From assembly GCF_002591975.1 (NCBI RefSeq), contig NZ_NVQE01000052.1, forward strand, positions 1 through 37,949: a stretch of DNA of 37,949 bases, written 5' to 3'. The notes below the pieces were generated by a model, which ran no database searches, was not told where the DNA came from, and saw only the letters and a list, made by a program, of their open reading frames with translations. Positions 1 to 7,372 of the stretch are shown piece by piece. The position numbers were made by a program, and so were the translations under genes. This DNA is from Mycobacterium neglectum (lineage in GTDB: Bacteria; Actinomycetota; Actinomycetes; Mycobacteriales; Mycobacteriaceae). The first letter of the stretch is position 1. Each line of letters begins with the position of its first letter.

Positions 1-24
1 CTCGGAGATGTGTATACGGGACAG
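1..24 (+). other. Residual Nextera/Tn5 adapter sequence (artefact)
   Basis: The first 24 bases match the 3' part of the Illumina Nextera read-2 adapter, including the whole 19-base Tn5 mosaic end (positions 6-24). There are only two mismatches, at positions 17 (C for A) and 19 (G for A). A match this long lying exactly at the sequence edge is best explained as untrimmed adapter at a contig end, not as genomic DNA. No gene should be called from these bases. Confidence 0.9.
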
Positions 25-90
25 TTCCTCCCCCGCGTGGAGCCCCTCGACGACAGCCGCGACCCCCAGCCAGACGAAAAAGGATCTTGA
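25..90 (+). CDS. Possible C-terminal tail of a truncated upstream gene
   Basis: Directly after the adapter, one frame stays open for 21 codons (reading FLPRVEPLDD at first) and ends at TGA 88-90. The first fifteen or so codons nearly all end in G or C, as in the confident genes of this window; the last few do not. This fits the last residues of a gene cut by the contig edge. The fragment is too short to assign a family, and chance cannot be excluded. Confidence 0.3.
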   Translation, partial: FLPRVEPLDDSRDPQPDEKGS

Positions 91-162
91 TGTCCATCGG
101 AATAGCGCGAGCCGGGCGTGTTCGGTGTCGGCAAGGTCCACGCTGCGGGGTCAGGCGATGAT

Positions 163-179
163 GGCCGCCCGATGCGGCC
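163..179 (+). terminator. GC-rich hairpin, possible terminator
   Basis: A perfect 6-bp stem, GGCCGC (163-168) with GCGGCC (174-179), encloses a 5-base loop. It sits 72 bases after the possible stop at 90 and about 105 bases before the aldehyde dehydrogenase. It is followed by another self-complementary stretch (CCGGCGCCGG, 178-187). There is no T-tract. It could end the truncated upstream gene or simply reflect high GC. Confidence 0.28.
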
Positions 180-285
180 GGCGCCGGATTCGGCACTTAT
201 CTGGCGGTCGCCGGGCGATCCTCCGATGACCCAGACATGGCTCCCACAAATCAACCGTTCCCCGCAGGAAAGTTAGGACTTCGGC

Positions 286-1746
286 ATGATCAGCGCAAAC
301 CTCATCATCAACGGACGTGAGGAAACATCCGACCGGACGATCGACGTCGTTAGCCCGGCTGATATTCGGGTACTGCTCGGTTCGGTCCCAGACGCCGCAC
401 CCGGGCAGGTCGACGAAGCGGTCGCAGCGGCCGCAATGGCGTTCCCAGAATGGTCATCGCGGCCCCTGGAAGAACGCCAGGGAGCACTACTTGCCGCCGC
501 AGGCACGATCCACGACATGATCGAGGAATATGCGCCGATCCTGAGCCGGGAGAACGGAAAGATCCTCGAAGAGTCGCACGTCGACCTCGAATTCGCGTCG
601 GGCATTTGCGGCTACACCGCAGGCATTTCGGCTGAAATCCTTGCAGACCAACAGATTCGCGACACCGGGGGCACGACCCTCATCCGCCGCCGCCCAATCG
701 GGCCGGTGGCCGCCATCACGCCGTGGAACTTCCCGGTGGTCCTGGCATTCATGAAGCTGGCGCCCGCGCTCGTCGCCGGCAACACAGTCGTCTTGAAGCC
801 GGCGGCAAACTCCCCGTTGGTTCTCGCCGAGATCATCCGAGCCCTCCAACAGCACTTCCCTCCGGGCGTGCTCAACATGGTCACCGGAGGCGACGCGGTC
901 GGAGAAGCACTCGTCGCTCACCCGAGAATTCGCAAGATTGGTTTCACCGGCGGCATCGATACCGGGCGCAAAGTTATGGCCGCGGCCGCGCGCGACATCA
1001 AGCGGGTGACGCTCGAGCTGGGCGGAAACGACCCCGCGATCCTCCTCGACGACGTCGACCTCTCGCCCGAGACTATGCGGCAGATCGTAAAAGGCGCGTT
1101 CGGGACCACCGGCCAGGTGTGCTTCGGTCTCAAACGTATCTACGTGCCGACCCGCATCCACGACCGCTTCGTGGAAGCGTTCTCAGCCGCCGTGGATGAA
1201 ATCGTCGTCGGGCCCGGCGACGACCCCCGAGTCACCATGGGGCCGCTGAACAACGCTCAGCAGAAGAACCTCGTCGAGAAGATCGTGGACGACGCGCGCT
1301 CGAGCGGCGCGACCGTCACCACCCTCGGCCAGCGGCTCGATTCGGCGGCCTGGGACCACGGCCACTTCATGATGCCCAGCGTGGTCACTGCGGCTGATCC
1401 CCGCCTCGCAATCGTCGAAGAGGAACAGTTCGGCCCGGTAGTGCCCGTGCTGAAATACGACGAACTCGACGACGTGATCCGGCTCGTGAATCAATCGCAA
1501 TACGGGCTTGCCGCCTCGATCTGGACGTCAGATGAAGAGCGGGCGTTCCTGCTCGGCCGTCGGTTCGACACCGGCTCCGTCTTCATCAACAGCCACACCT
1601 TCACCTCCCTCGACCCCCGCGCACCCTTCGGCGGGGCGAAAGCGAGCGGCTTGGGACGCGAATTCTCTCCAGCCAGCCTGGATTCCTATACCGAATTACA
1701 AACAATCAGCCGTCGCATCGGGCCGCCAGGCCCTCCGCTGTCCTGA
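286..1746 (+). CDS. NAD(P)-dependent aldehyde dehydrogenase
   Basis: This is a full-length (486 aa) member of the aldehyde dehydrogenase superfamily, which oxidises an aldehyde to a carboxylic acid with NAD(P)+ in the cytosol. Visible landmarks are TPWNFP around residues 145-150 (Asn near the oxyanion), the general-base Glu in LELGGND (about E244), the nucleophilic Cys in GQVCF (about C279), and the C-terminal PFGGAKASGLGRE stretch. ATG 286 is preceded by purine-rich GGAAAGTTAGGA. The gene stands apart from the RHO block by about 520 bp and may have its own promoter. The substrate is unknown. From the context, an aldehyde made during aromatic or terpenoid breakdown is plausible. It is clearly different in sequence from the second aldehyde dehydrogenase at 22046. 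Confidence 0.93.
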   Translation: MISANLIINGREETSDRTIDVVSPADIRVLLGSVPDAAPGQVDEAVAAAAMAFPEWSSRPLEERQGALLAAAGTIHDMIEEYAPILSRENGKILEESHVDLEFASGICGYTAGISAEILADQQIRDTGGTTLIRRRPIGPVAAITPWNFPVVLAFMKLAPALVAGNTVVLKPAANSPLVLAEIIRALQQHFPPGVLNMVTGGDAVGEALVAHPRIRKIGFTGGIDTGRKVMAAAARDIKRVTLELGGNDPAILLDDVDLSPETMRQIVKGAFGTTGQVCFGLKRIYVPTRIHDRFVEAFSAAVDEIVVGPGDDPRVTMGPLNNAQQKNLVEKIVDDARSSGATVTTLGQRLDSAAWDHGHFMMPSVVTAADPRLAIVEEEQFGPVVPVLKYDELDDVIRLVNQSQYGLAASIWTSDEERAFLLGRRFDTGSVFINSHTFTSLDPRAPFGGAKASGLGREFSPASLDSYTELQTISRRIGPPGPPLS

Positions 1747-2117
1747 GTCCGGCCGGAGCCTGACCGACACATAAACGTCACGGGCGTAGATCCGCGACGA
1801 CGACGCGGCGGTATCGATGCATAGGGATAACTCCGCCGAAGGTGCGGAGGCATGAGCGGCGCGTGCTTTAGCAGGCTGCCGCCATTAATGATCCATTCCA
1901 GCCCTCTAATCGCGGCGATTCGACCCTCATAACGTAGGGACCGGCCAATAGACGTGCGTGTGCTGCCGCGCGTCGACGAGGAAAACGCCGGCAGCGCTCT
2001 CACCGACAGTGCGCACATTGCAACGGCCGCCGCCGCTGTCAAGCCGCCGGGCAAGGCGACGACCGGGCGATACATCCGGTTGTCGTCTACAGGTTCGCTG
2101 GCCGTCAATGACGTGTG

Positions 2118-2163
2118 CCGTGGGGCTGGTTCTGGGAGCGCCGTGGGGCTTGCTGTGGGAGCC
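2118..2163 (+). repeat. Two-copy 23-bp imperfect tandem repeat
   Basis: Positions 2118-2140 and 2141-2163 are head-to-tail copies that agree at 19 of 23 bases. Each copy begins CCGTGGGGCT and has GGGAGC near its end. The pair lies about 33 bases upstream of the candidate -35 element of the RHO block, where an activator could bind. Replication slippage without function is the alternative. Confidence 0.6.
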
Positions 2164-2195
2164 GTTTTGGTCGTGGTTCATTCCGAGATGGCGTC

Positions 2196-2224
2196 TTGAC
2201 GGGCCGGTGTGATGTATCTAGCAT
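2196..2224 (+). promoter_or_regulatory. Candidate SigA-type promoter for first RHO block
   Basis: TTGACG (2196-2201) is separated by exactly 17 bases from TAGCAT (2219-2224), close to the -35/-10 consensus. Transcription would start near 2231, just before the GGAGGA at 2235-2240. The promoter would drive the beta-alpha-SDR-ADH genes that follow. Confidence 0.45.
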
Positions 2225-2264
2225 TCTCTACAGCGGAGGACGCATCTGTTCAGCAGAACAGAGA

Positions 2265-2810
2265 GTGAGTGTTGACGGTTTGGTCGAGGAGTTCGATGTG
2301 ATGAACGCGGTCGCGGTCGATCGGGATACCCGTGAGGCCGTCGAGGACTTCATGTTCCGGGAAGCGGAGCTCCTCGATGGGGGCCAGTTCCGGGAATGGT
2401 TGGGTCTGCTTGACCCCGACATCCGGTATGTGGTTCCGGTGCGCACCACGAGGGAGGACTCCGCAGGCTGGGTGGGCGCGATCGCGCACTGGAACGACGA
2501 CTACACGGGCCTGGAGATGCGGGTCCTGCGCGGCGAGACGGACTTCTCGTGGGCGGAGTCACCTCGGTCGCGGACCCGGCACTTCGTGTCCAACATCCGC
2601 ACGACTGCAGGACCGGGGACCGATGAGTTGACCGTGCGCTCGAACCTGTTGTTCTTCCGCAGCCGCGGAGACAGCGGCCGGTGGGAGTTGCTCTCGGCCG
2701 AACGCGTCGACGTGGTGCGCCGGACCGACGATTCGCTGCGGCTCGCTCGGCGCGAGGTCCTGCTCGACCACTCGACACTGCCCATCGACAACCTGTCGGT
2801 CGTCCTATAG
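2265..2810 (+). CDS. Ring-hydroxylating dioxygenase, beta (small) subunit
   Basis: The protein (181 aa from GTG 2265) matches the small-subunit family of aromatic ring-hydroxylating dioxygenases, a cone-shaped NTF2/SnoaL-like fold that builds the alpha3beta3 hexamer with the Rieske subunit. Typical features are the early FMFREAELLD...WLGLLDPDIRY stretch, the central SRTRHFVSNIR stretch, and the ending LLDHSTLPIDNLSVVL. It precedes its alpha subunit by 63 bp, the reverse of the usual order. The start is uncertain. A strong GGAGGA (2235-2240) has no normal start codon at ordinary distance; GTG 2265 lies 24 bases downstream, and ATG 2301 would still leave the domain nearly complete. Related to the beta subunits at 27373 and 34938. 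Confidence 0.9.
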   Translation: MSVDGLVEEFDVMNAVAVDRDTREAVEDFMFREAELLDGGQFREWLGLLDPDIRYVVPVRTTREDSAGWVGAIAHWNDDYTGLEMRVLRGETDFSWAESPRSRTRHFVSNIRTTAGPGTDELTVRSNLLFFRSRGDSGRWELLSAERVDVVRRTDDSLRLARREVLLDHSTLPIDNLSVVL

Positions 2811-2873
2811 GGCCGAGTTCACCTCACCGCCTTCCTCCTTGGCTATCGCCTACTCCAGAAAGGGTCTGACCAC

Positions 2874-4250
2874 ATGACCACCGAAACAACCGAAACCACC
2901 GGCACAGCTGACGCGACCGATCCCTACCTGCGGCGCGCGCTGCGCGACGTAGCGGACGGGCTCAAGGTCGGGCGCTTACCGGCCCGCGTCGTCAGCGATC
3001 CCGCGCTGCACACGATCGAGATGGAGCGGATCTTCGGACGCGCCTGGGTGTTCCTCGGACACGACTCGGAGTTGGCCAAGTCCGGCGACTTCGTCGTGCG
3101 GCACATCGGGGCCGACTCGGTGATCCTCTGCCGGGACGCTTCCGGCCAGATCCAGGCGCTGTCCAATTCCTGTCGACACCGTGGCGCGCTCGTGTGCCGC
3201 GCGGAGACGGGAAACACCGCGCACTTCCAGTGCCCGTACCACGGCTGGGTGTACAGCAACACCGGGGAGCTCGTCGGTGTGCCGGCGATGAGGGAGGCCT
3301 ATCCCGGCGGCTTCGACAAGGCGCAGTGGGGATTACGTCACATCCCCCATGTCGACTCGTACGCCGGATTCATCTTCGGCAGCGTCGATCCGAAGGCGCC
3401 GAGCCTGACCGACTACCTCGGCGACACGACGTTCTACCTCGACCTCATTGCGAAGAAGACAGCGGGCGGTCTGGAGGTGATAGGGGCGCCGCATCGATGG
3501 GTGATGTCGGCGAACTGGAAGACAGCCGCCGACAATTTTGTCGGCGACTCCTACCACACCCTTTTTGCCCACCGCTCCATGGTCGAGCTGGGCATGGCAC
3601 CCGGTGACCCGAACTTCGCGAGCGCACCGGCGGAGATCTCGCTGCAGAACGGCCACGGCGTCGGCGTCCTCGGCTTTCCGCCCAACCTCGCCGATTTCCC
3701 CGAGTACGAGGGATACCCCGACGAAGTCGTCGACCAGATGGCGGCGTCCTATCCGTCGCCGGCACACAAGGACATGATGCGACGCTCAGCCTTCATTCAC
3801 GGCACGGTGTTCCCGAATCTGTCCTTCATCAACGTGACCATCGCGCCTGACCATATGTCGCCCCCCACCCCGTTCATCACGTTCCGGGTGTGGCATCCGC
3901 TCTCTCATGATCGGATGGAGATCCTCTCCTGGTTCCTGGTCGAACGTGACGCTCCCGAATGGTTGCGCGATGCGTCCCAGGCGTCCTACGTCAACAACTT
4001 CGGTCCAGGCGGTGTTTTCGAACAGGACGACGCCGAGGCGTGGAAGGCCATCACCGAATCTGTCCAGGGTCCGTTCGCCGGTGCAGGCCTGCTGAACTAC
4101 GAAATGGGCATGGACTTGACTCCGCTCACCGACTGGCCAGGGCCGGGAGAGGCTCTCCCGAGCGGGTACGCCGAGCAGAACCAGCGGCGGTTTTGGGGGA
4201 GATGGCTGGAATACATGGGCCAGCCTCCCGCATTCGGTGGGCGTGCTTGA
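2874..4250 (+). CDS. Rieske ring-hydroxylating dioxygenase, alpha subunit
   Basis: This 458-aa catalytic subunit inserts both atoms of O2 into an aromatic ring to give a cis-dihydrodiol. The Rieske [2Fe-2S] ligands are visible as C100-x-H102 (CRHRG) and C120-x2-H123 (CPYHGW). The mononuclear iron site is in NFVGDSYHTLFAH (H228, H233), with its third ligand in the FEQDDAE motif near residue 385. The Asp of GDSYH (about D225) would bridge electron transfer between subunits. ATG 2874 starts a Thr-rich leader after a purine-rich stretch. The protein is clearly paralogous to the alpha subunit at 26033, sharing the VFPNLSF, FEQDDAE and SGYAEQNQR blocks. The specific substrate cannot be read from sequence. 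Confidence 0.95.
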   Translation: MTTETTETTGTADATDPYLRRALRDVADGLKVGRLPARVVSDPALHTIEMERIFGRAWVFLGHDSELAKSGDFVVRHIGADSVILCRDASGQIQALSNSCRHRGALVCRAETGNTAHFQCPYHGWVYSNTGELVGVPAMREAYPGGFDKAQWGLRHIPHVDSYAGFIFGSVDPKAPSLTDYLGDTTFYLDLIAKKTAGGLEVIGAPHRWVMSANWKTAADNFVGDSYHTLFAHRSMVELGMAPGDPNFASAPAEISLQNGHGVGVLGFPPNLADFPEYEGYPDEVVDQMAASYPSPAHKDMMRRSAFIHGTVFPNLSFINVTIAPDHMSPPTPFITFRVWHPLSHDRMEILSWFLVERDAPEWLRDASQASYVNNFGPGGVFEQDDAEAWKAITESVQGPFAGAGLLNYEMGMDLTPLTDWPGPGEALPSGYAEQNQRRFWGRWLEYMGQPPAFGGRA

Positions 4251-4305
4251 TGAAGCTTCTACCCAGGCTGTGCGCGAAGTGCGCCCGTCCAACGATCGGC
4301 GCCGC

Positions 4306-5097
4306 GTGAGTGCCGTGACGGCGGGGGACCGCCGGGTCGCGATCGTCACCGCCGCCGCCGCGGGGATCGGTAAGGCGATCGCCCTGCGGTGGTGCCGCGA
4401 AGGTGGGTGCTGTGTCATGGCCGACACCGACGGCGAGGGCCTCGATGCCGCCGTGGCCGAATTGGCCGAGTCCGGCGCGGCGGTTCGCGGCGTCGCCGGC
4501 GACGTTTGCCTCCGCGATGTTGCAAACAGTGTCGTCGAACGGACGCTGACCGAGTTCGGGCGGCTCGACGCACTGTTCAACGTCGTCGGCGGGAGCCTGG
4601 CCCGCAACGTGGAGGAGATCAGCGAGGAGCAGTGGCGCAGCCAGATCGACATGAACCTCGGCAGTGTCTTTCAGATGTCCAAACCCGTAATCCCCTTGCT
4701 ACGCCAGGGTGGCGGCGGATCGATCGTCAACGTCGCGTCGACGGCCGGGATCCTCGCCGAGAACAGGTGCTCCGCCTACAGCGCAAGCAAAGGCGGGGTC
4801 GTGCTGCTCACGAAAAACATGGCCCTCGACTTCGCCCGCGACAACATCCGCGTGAACGCGATCGCCCCCGGGGGCACCCGCACGCCGAGGATCGAACGGT
4901 TCCTGGCCGAGCACCCCGAACACGCCTCGATGATGGTTGACCTCTGCGCGATGCAGCGTTTCGCAGGACCAGACGAGATCGCGGCGCCCGCTGTGTTTCT
5001 TGCCTCGCCCGAGGCGTCCTACATCACCGGTGCCGTGCTGCCGGTCGACGGAGGCATGACCGCCGGCGTCACTTTCCGGGCGTTCGAGGCGGTATGA
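4306..5097 (+). CDS. Short-chain dehydrogenase/reductase (SDR)
   Basis: The protein is a classical SDR (263 aa from GTG 4306), an NAD(P)-dependent oxidoreductase. Next to RHO genes such enzymes often dehydrogenate cis-dihydrodiols to catechols. The cofactor motif reads TAAAAGIG (about residues 15-22); the usual second-position Gly is Ala. The catalytic Ser, Tyr and Lys are at about S145, Y158 and K162 (YSASK), and the C-terminal PVDGG is present. The frame is open from ATG 4237, which overlaps the alpha subunit by 14 bp, but the 23 extra residues look unlike an SDR N-terminus, so GTG 4306 or GTG 4315 is preferred. No strong ribosome site decides this. Confidence 0.88.
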   Translation: MSAVTAGDRRVAIVTAAAAGIGKAIALRWCREGGCCVMADTDGEGLDAAVAELAESGAAVRGVAGDVCLRDVANSVVERTLTEFGRLDALFNVVGGSLARNVEEISEEQWRSQIDMNLGSVFQMSKPVIPLLRQGGGGSIVNVASTAGILAENRCSAYSASKGGVVLLTKNMALDFARDNIRVNAIAPGGTRTPRIERFLAEHPEHASMMVDLCAMQRFAGPDEIAAPAVFLASPEASYITGAVLPVDGGMTAGVTFRAFEAV

Positions 5098-5154
5098 GCA
5101 TGGTCCCTAACCATTTGAATCGTTGCCGGACCCACGAGAGCGCCGCGGGCTGAG

Positions 5155-6180
5155 ATGGAAGCGATCGTTCTTAACGGCAACAACGACGTGAGTCTGACAT
5201 CGGTGCCAGACCCGGCGCCGCAGGCCGGTGAGGTCATCATCGAAGTGGCGGCGACCGGGCTATGTGGAACTGACCTCCACGAGTATGTGGCGGGGCCCAC
5301 CTTCTCGCAGCCGCCGGTGGTGCTCGGTCACGAGGTCTCGGGCCGGATCGTGGAGGTCGGTGCGGGCATCGACCAGGCCCGCATCGGGGAGGGCGCCGCG
5401 GTGATTCCGATGGATTTCTGCGGGAGCTGCCACTATTGCCACCGGTCGCTCTACCACCTGTGCCAGCGCCCAGGATGGATCGGCTTGACCCGAAACGGGG
5501 GCCTGGCGAACTACGTCGCAGTGCCGTCTCGGCTCGCGGTCCGAGTGCCGGACGAGGTGAACCTCGAGGAGGCGGCCCTGACCGAGCCGACGGCGGTGGC
5601 ATTCCACGCGGTGCGGCGAGCGGAACTGCTCCTCGGCGAAACGGTGATGGTCCTCGGCGCCGGGGCACTGGGGCTCACCGTGATCCAGTGTGCACGCGCA
5701 GCAGGAGCGGCGCGGATCTACGTCACGGAACCAAGCGGCGTGCGCGGCAGCCTGGCTCGCGACCTCGGCGCCACGTTGGTGCTCGATCCGAATGACCCCG
5801 GGACCACCGCGCGCATCCTGGAGGAGACACGGGGCGTAGGGGTGGACGTCGTCTTCCATGTGGCGGGCAGCGCGGAGGCGTTCACACAAGGCCTGGACTG
5901 TCTACGCAAACAGGGCCGCTTCATGGAGATGTCGTCATGGGACGGCGCGGCCTCGCTGGATGTCAACCGCCATCTGCTCAAGGAGACGCAGCTCCGGATG
6001 GTTTTCGGGTACGACATGTTCGACGATTTCCCCACCGTCCTCGCCCTGATGGCTGACGGAAAGATCGCGCTCACGCCGCAGATTACCTCTCGAATCCCGC
6101 TGGACCGCGCCGTCAAGGAGGGATTGGGCGGGCTATTGGAGGGCCGCGAGGGTTTGGTCAAGGTGCTGGTGAAGCCGTGA
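5155..6180 (+). CDS. Zinc-dependent medium-chain alcohol dehydrogenase
   Basis: This 341-aa enzyme belongs to the medium-chain, zinc-dependent alcohol/butanediol/sorbitol dehydrogenase group and oxidises alcohols with NAD(P)+. Catalytic zinc ligands are visible at C37 (GLCGTD) and H59-E60 (GHE). The structural zinc cluster is C89, C92, C95 and C103. The Rossmann motif GAGALG lies near residue 170. It follows the SDR by 57 bp and probably belongs to the same transcription unit. It is a close paralogue of the dehydrogenase at 28022: both have CGTDLHEY followed by an AGP motif, and both sit next to an RHO. Its likely job is oxidising a hydroxylated intermediate, but the substrate is not known. 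Confidence 0.93.
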   Translation: MEAIVLNGNNDVSLTSVPDPAPQAGEVIIEVAATGLCGTDLHEYVAGPTFSQPPVVLGHEVSGRIVEVGAGIDQARIGEGAAVIPMDFCGSCHYCHRSLYHLCQRPGWIGLTRNGGLANYVAVPSRLAVRVPDEVNLEEAALTEPTAVAFHAVRRAELLLGETVMVLGAGALGLTVIQCARAAGAARIYVTEPSGVRGSLARDLGATLVLDPNDPGTTARILEETRGVGVDVVFHVAGSAEAFTQGLDCLRKQGRFMEMSSWDGAASLDVNRHLLKETQLRMVFGYDMFDDFPTVLALMADGKIALTPQITSRIPLDRAVKEGLGGLLEGREGLVKVLVKP

Positions 6181-6283
6181 GTGACACCAGTCTTGGCGCG
6201 GCGCCGGTGAGCTTCGACCCCGTCCACTCGAGAGTGCAGCCCCTTCGCGAGGGCTGTGGCCCAGATTCAGACGAGGAGGCCTG

Positions 6284-7372
6284 ATGCTCGTCGCAGCGAC
6301 AAGCCGGGGTGTGTTCACCGTGTCCGGCGACGGCACAGCCCGGGCGGCCTGGCCCGAGTTGCCGGGGCAGGTCATGGCAATGGCTGCCCACGGCGAGCGC
6401 GTCGCCGTCTCGGTCCACAAGCACGGCGTGTTTCTGGCCACCGCGGGCGCAGACCACTGGACTGACCTCGGCGATGGCCTCGCCCACCGCGACGTGCGCG
6501 CGCTGGCGTTCGACCCGCACACACCCAACGCGCTTTACGCCGGAACAGAACCAGCGCACTTGCTGCGGTGGGAAGACGGGACCTGGGCCGAGTGTGGGAA
6601 CCTCCTCGACGTACCCGAAGCGAAAAGGTGGAGCTTCCCCATCCGCCCGGGAATCGCGCACGTCCGTACCATCGCCGTGCACCCCCTCGAAGCTGACGTC
6701 GTCTACGCCGGCATTGAAGTTGGATCCCTCCTGGTCACCCGGGACCGCGGACAGACGTGGGAGGAGGTCGACGGCCTCGGTCACGACATCCACCGCGTGG
6801 TCTTGCACCCCGAAGCTCCCGACCGGCTCATCGTCACCACAGGCCAGGACACCAAGCCTTACCGCGGCGGCAAGGGCATTTACCGCAGCACCGACCGCGG
6901 AAAGAGCTGGGCGCAGTCGAACGACGGCCTTGGCGAGCGCAACTACACCGAAGACGCGATCGTGGTGCATCCCGCCGACCCCGACGTGATGTTCCTTGCC
7001 GCGGCCGACGGCATCCCACCGAAGTGGGCCGCAGTGCGCCGGCTGGTGATGGGCGTGCTCAACGGCAATGTCTATTTCCTGTCGCCGTCCAAACTGCGCC
7101 GACGCCGCGGCGCCGACGTGGGGTTCTTCCGCAGCAACGACGGTGGCGTCTCCTGGGGACGGCTGGATACCAACGGCGACCGCGGCCTGTTCGACATGGT
7201 CTGGGCGCTGGAAGGGGTGCTCACTGAACACGGTGAGTTTCGGCTGTACTACGGCACCACGGCGGGTGAACTCAGCGTGTCGGAAGACGAGGGCCACACC
7301 TGGACGCGCCTCGCCGACGGCCTGGGCGCGATCACCCACATCGCGACTCTGGAGAAAGGAACAGTGCAGTGA
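6284..7372 (+). CDS. Cytosolic BNR/Asp-box beta-propeller protein
   Basis: The 362-aa protein carries at least four Asp-box (BNR) repeats: TRDRGQTW (about 152-159), STDRGKSW (202-209), SNDGGVSW (284-291) and SEDEGHTW (333-340). The pattern predicts a six- or seven-bladed beta propeller of the sialidase/YVTN/WD40-like class. There is no signal peptide or membrane segment, so it should be cytosolic, which argues against a secreted glycosidase. A GAGGAGG site precedes ATG 6284. Its stop overlaps the GTG start of the second RHO alpha subunit (GTGA, 7369-7372), so the two are translationally coupled. Possible roles are a scaffold, an assembly factor or an unusual lactonase/hydrolase for this oxygenase. 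The function is unknown. Confidence 0.85.
   Translation: MLVAATSRGVFTVSGDGTARAAWPELPGQVMAMAAHGERVAVSVHKHGVFLATAGADHWTDLGDGLAHRDVRALAFDPHTPNALYAGTEPAHLLRWEDGTWAECGNLLDVPEAKRWSFPIRPGIAHVRTIAVHPLEADVVYAGIEVGSLLVTRDRGQTWEEVDGLGHDIHRVVLHPEAPDRLIVTTGQDTKPYRGGKGIYRSTDRGKSWAQSNDGLGERNYTEDAIVVHPADPDVMFLAAADGIPPKWAAVRRLVMGVLNGNVYFLSPSKLRRRRGADVGFFRSNDGGVSWGRLDTNGDRGLFDMVWALEGVLTEHGEFRLYYGTTAGELSVSEDEGHTWTRLADGLGAITHIATLEKGTVQ

Larger units (their letters stand above)
1747..2264 (+). other. Intergenic region without a recognisable gene
   Basis: About 518 bases separate the aldehyde dehydrogenase from the first RHO beta subunit. Open frames exist on both strands, but none has a recognisable domain or consistent codon pattern. 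Visible elements are a 10-bp palindrome TCCGGCCGGA (1748-1757) just after the stop, a 23-bp imperfect tandem repeat (2118-2163) and a good promoter candidate (2196-2224). The stretch 1760-2110 shows nothing I can name. It may hold decayed coding sequence. Confidence 0.5.

Noticed and set aside
8..229. A 73-codon open frame starting inside the first 24 bases
   Set aside because: It begins within the adapter and shows no recognisable domain, so it is an artefact at least in part.
1686..2108. A 140-codon open frame on the minus strand between the aldehyde dehydrogenase and RHO genes
   Set aside because: It overlaps the aldehyde dehydrogenase 3' end, has no recognisable domain and has a composition typical of antisense frames in GC-rich DNA.
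1954..2199. An 81-codon plus-strand frame in the same gap
   Set aside because: There is no ribosome site and no family resemblance, and another frame overlaps it with equal merit. A decayed gene is possible but not supported.
4237..4305. ATG 4237 as the SDR start, overlapping the RHO alpha gene
   Set aside because: The 23 added residues do not resemble an SDR N-terminus, and the Rossmann strand begins only after GTG 4306.
6237..6256. Hairpin CAGCCC/GGGCTG before the beta-propeller gene
   Set aside because: The stem is only 6 bp with an 8-base loop and no T-tract, too weak to call in this GC-rich sequence.
6284..7372. Sialidase or glycosyl hydrolase assignment for the Asp-box protein
   Set aside because: Asp boxes only indicate the fold. 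There is no signal peptide and no sialidase arginine triad that I can recognise.
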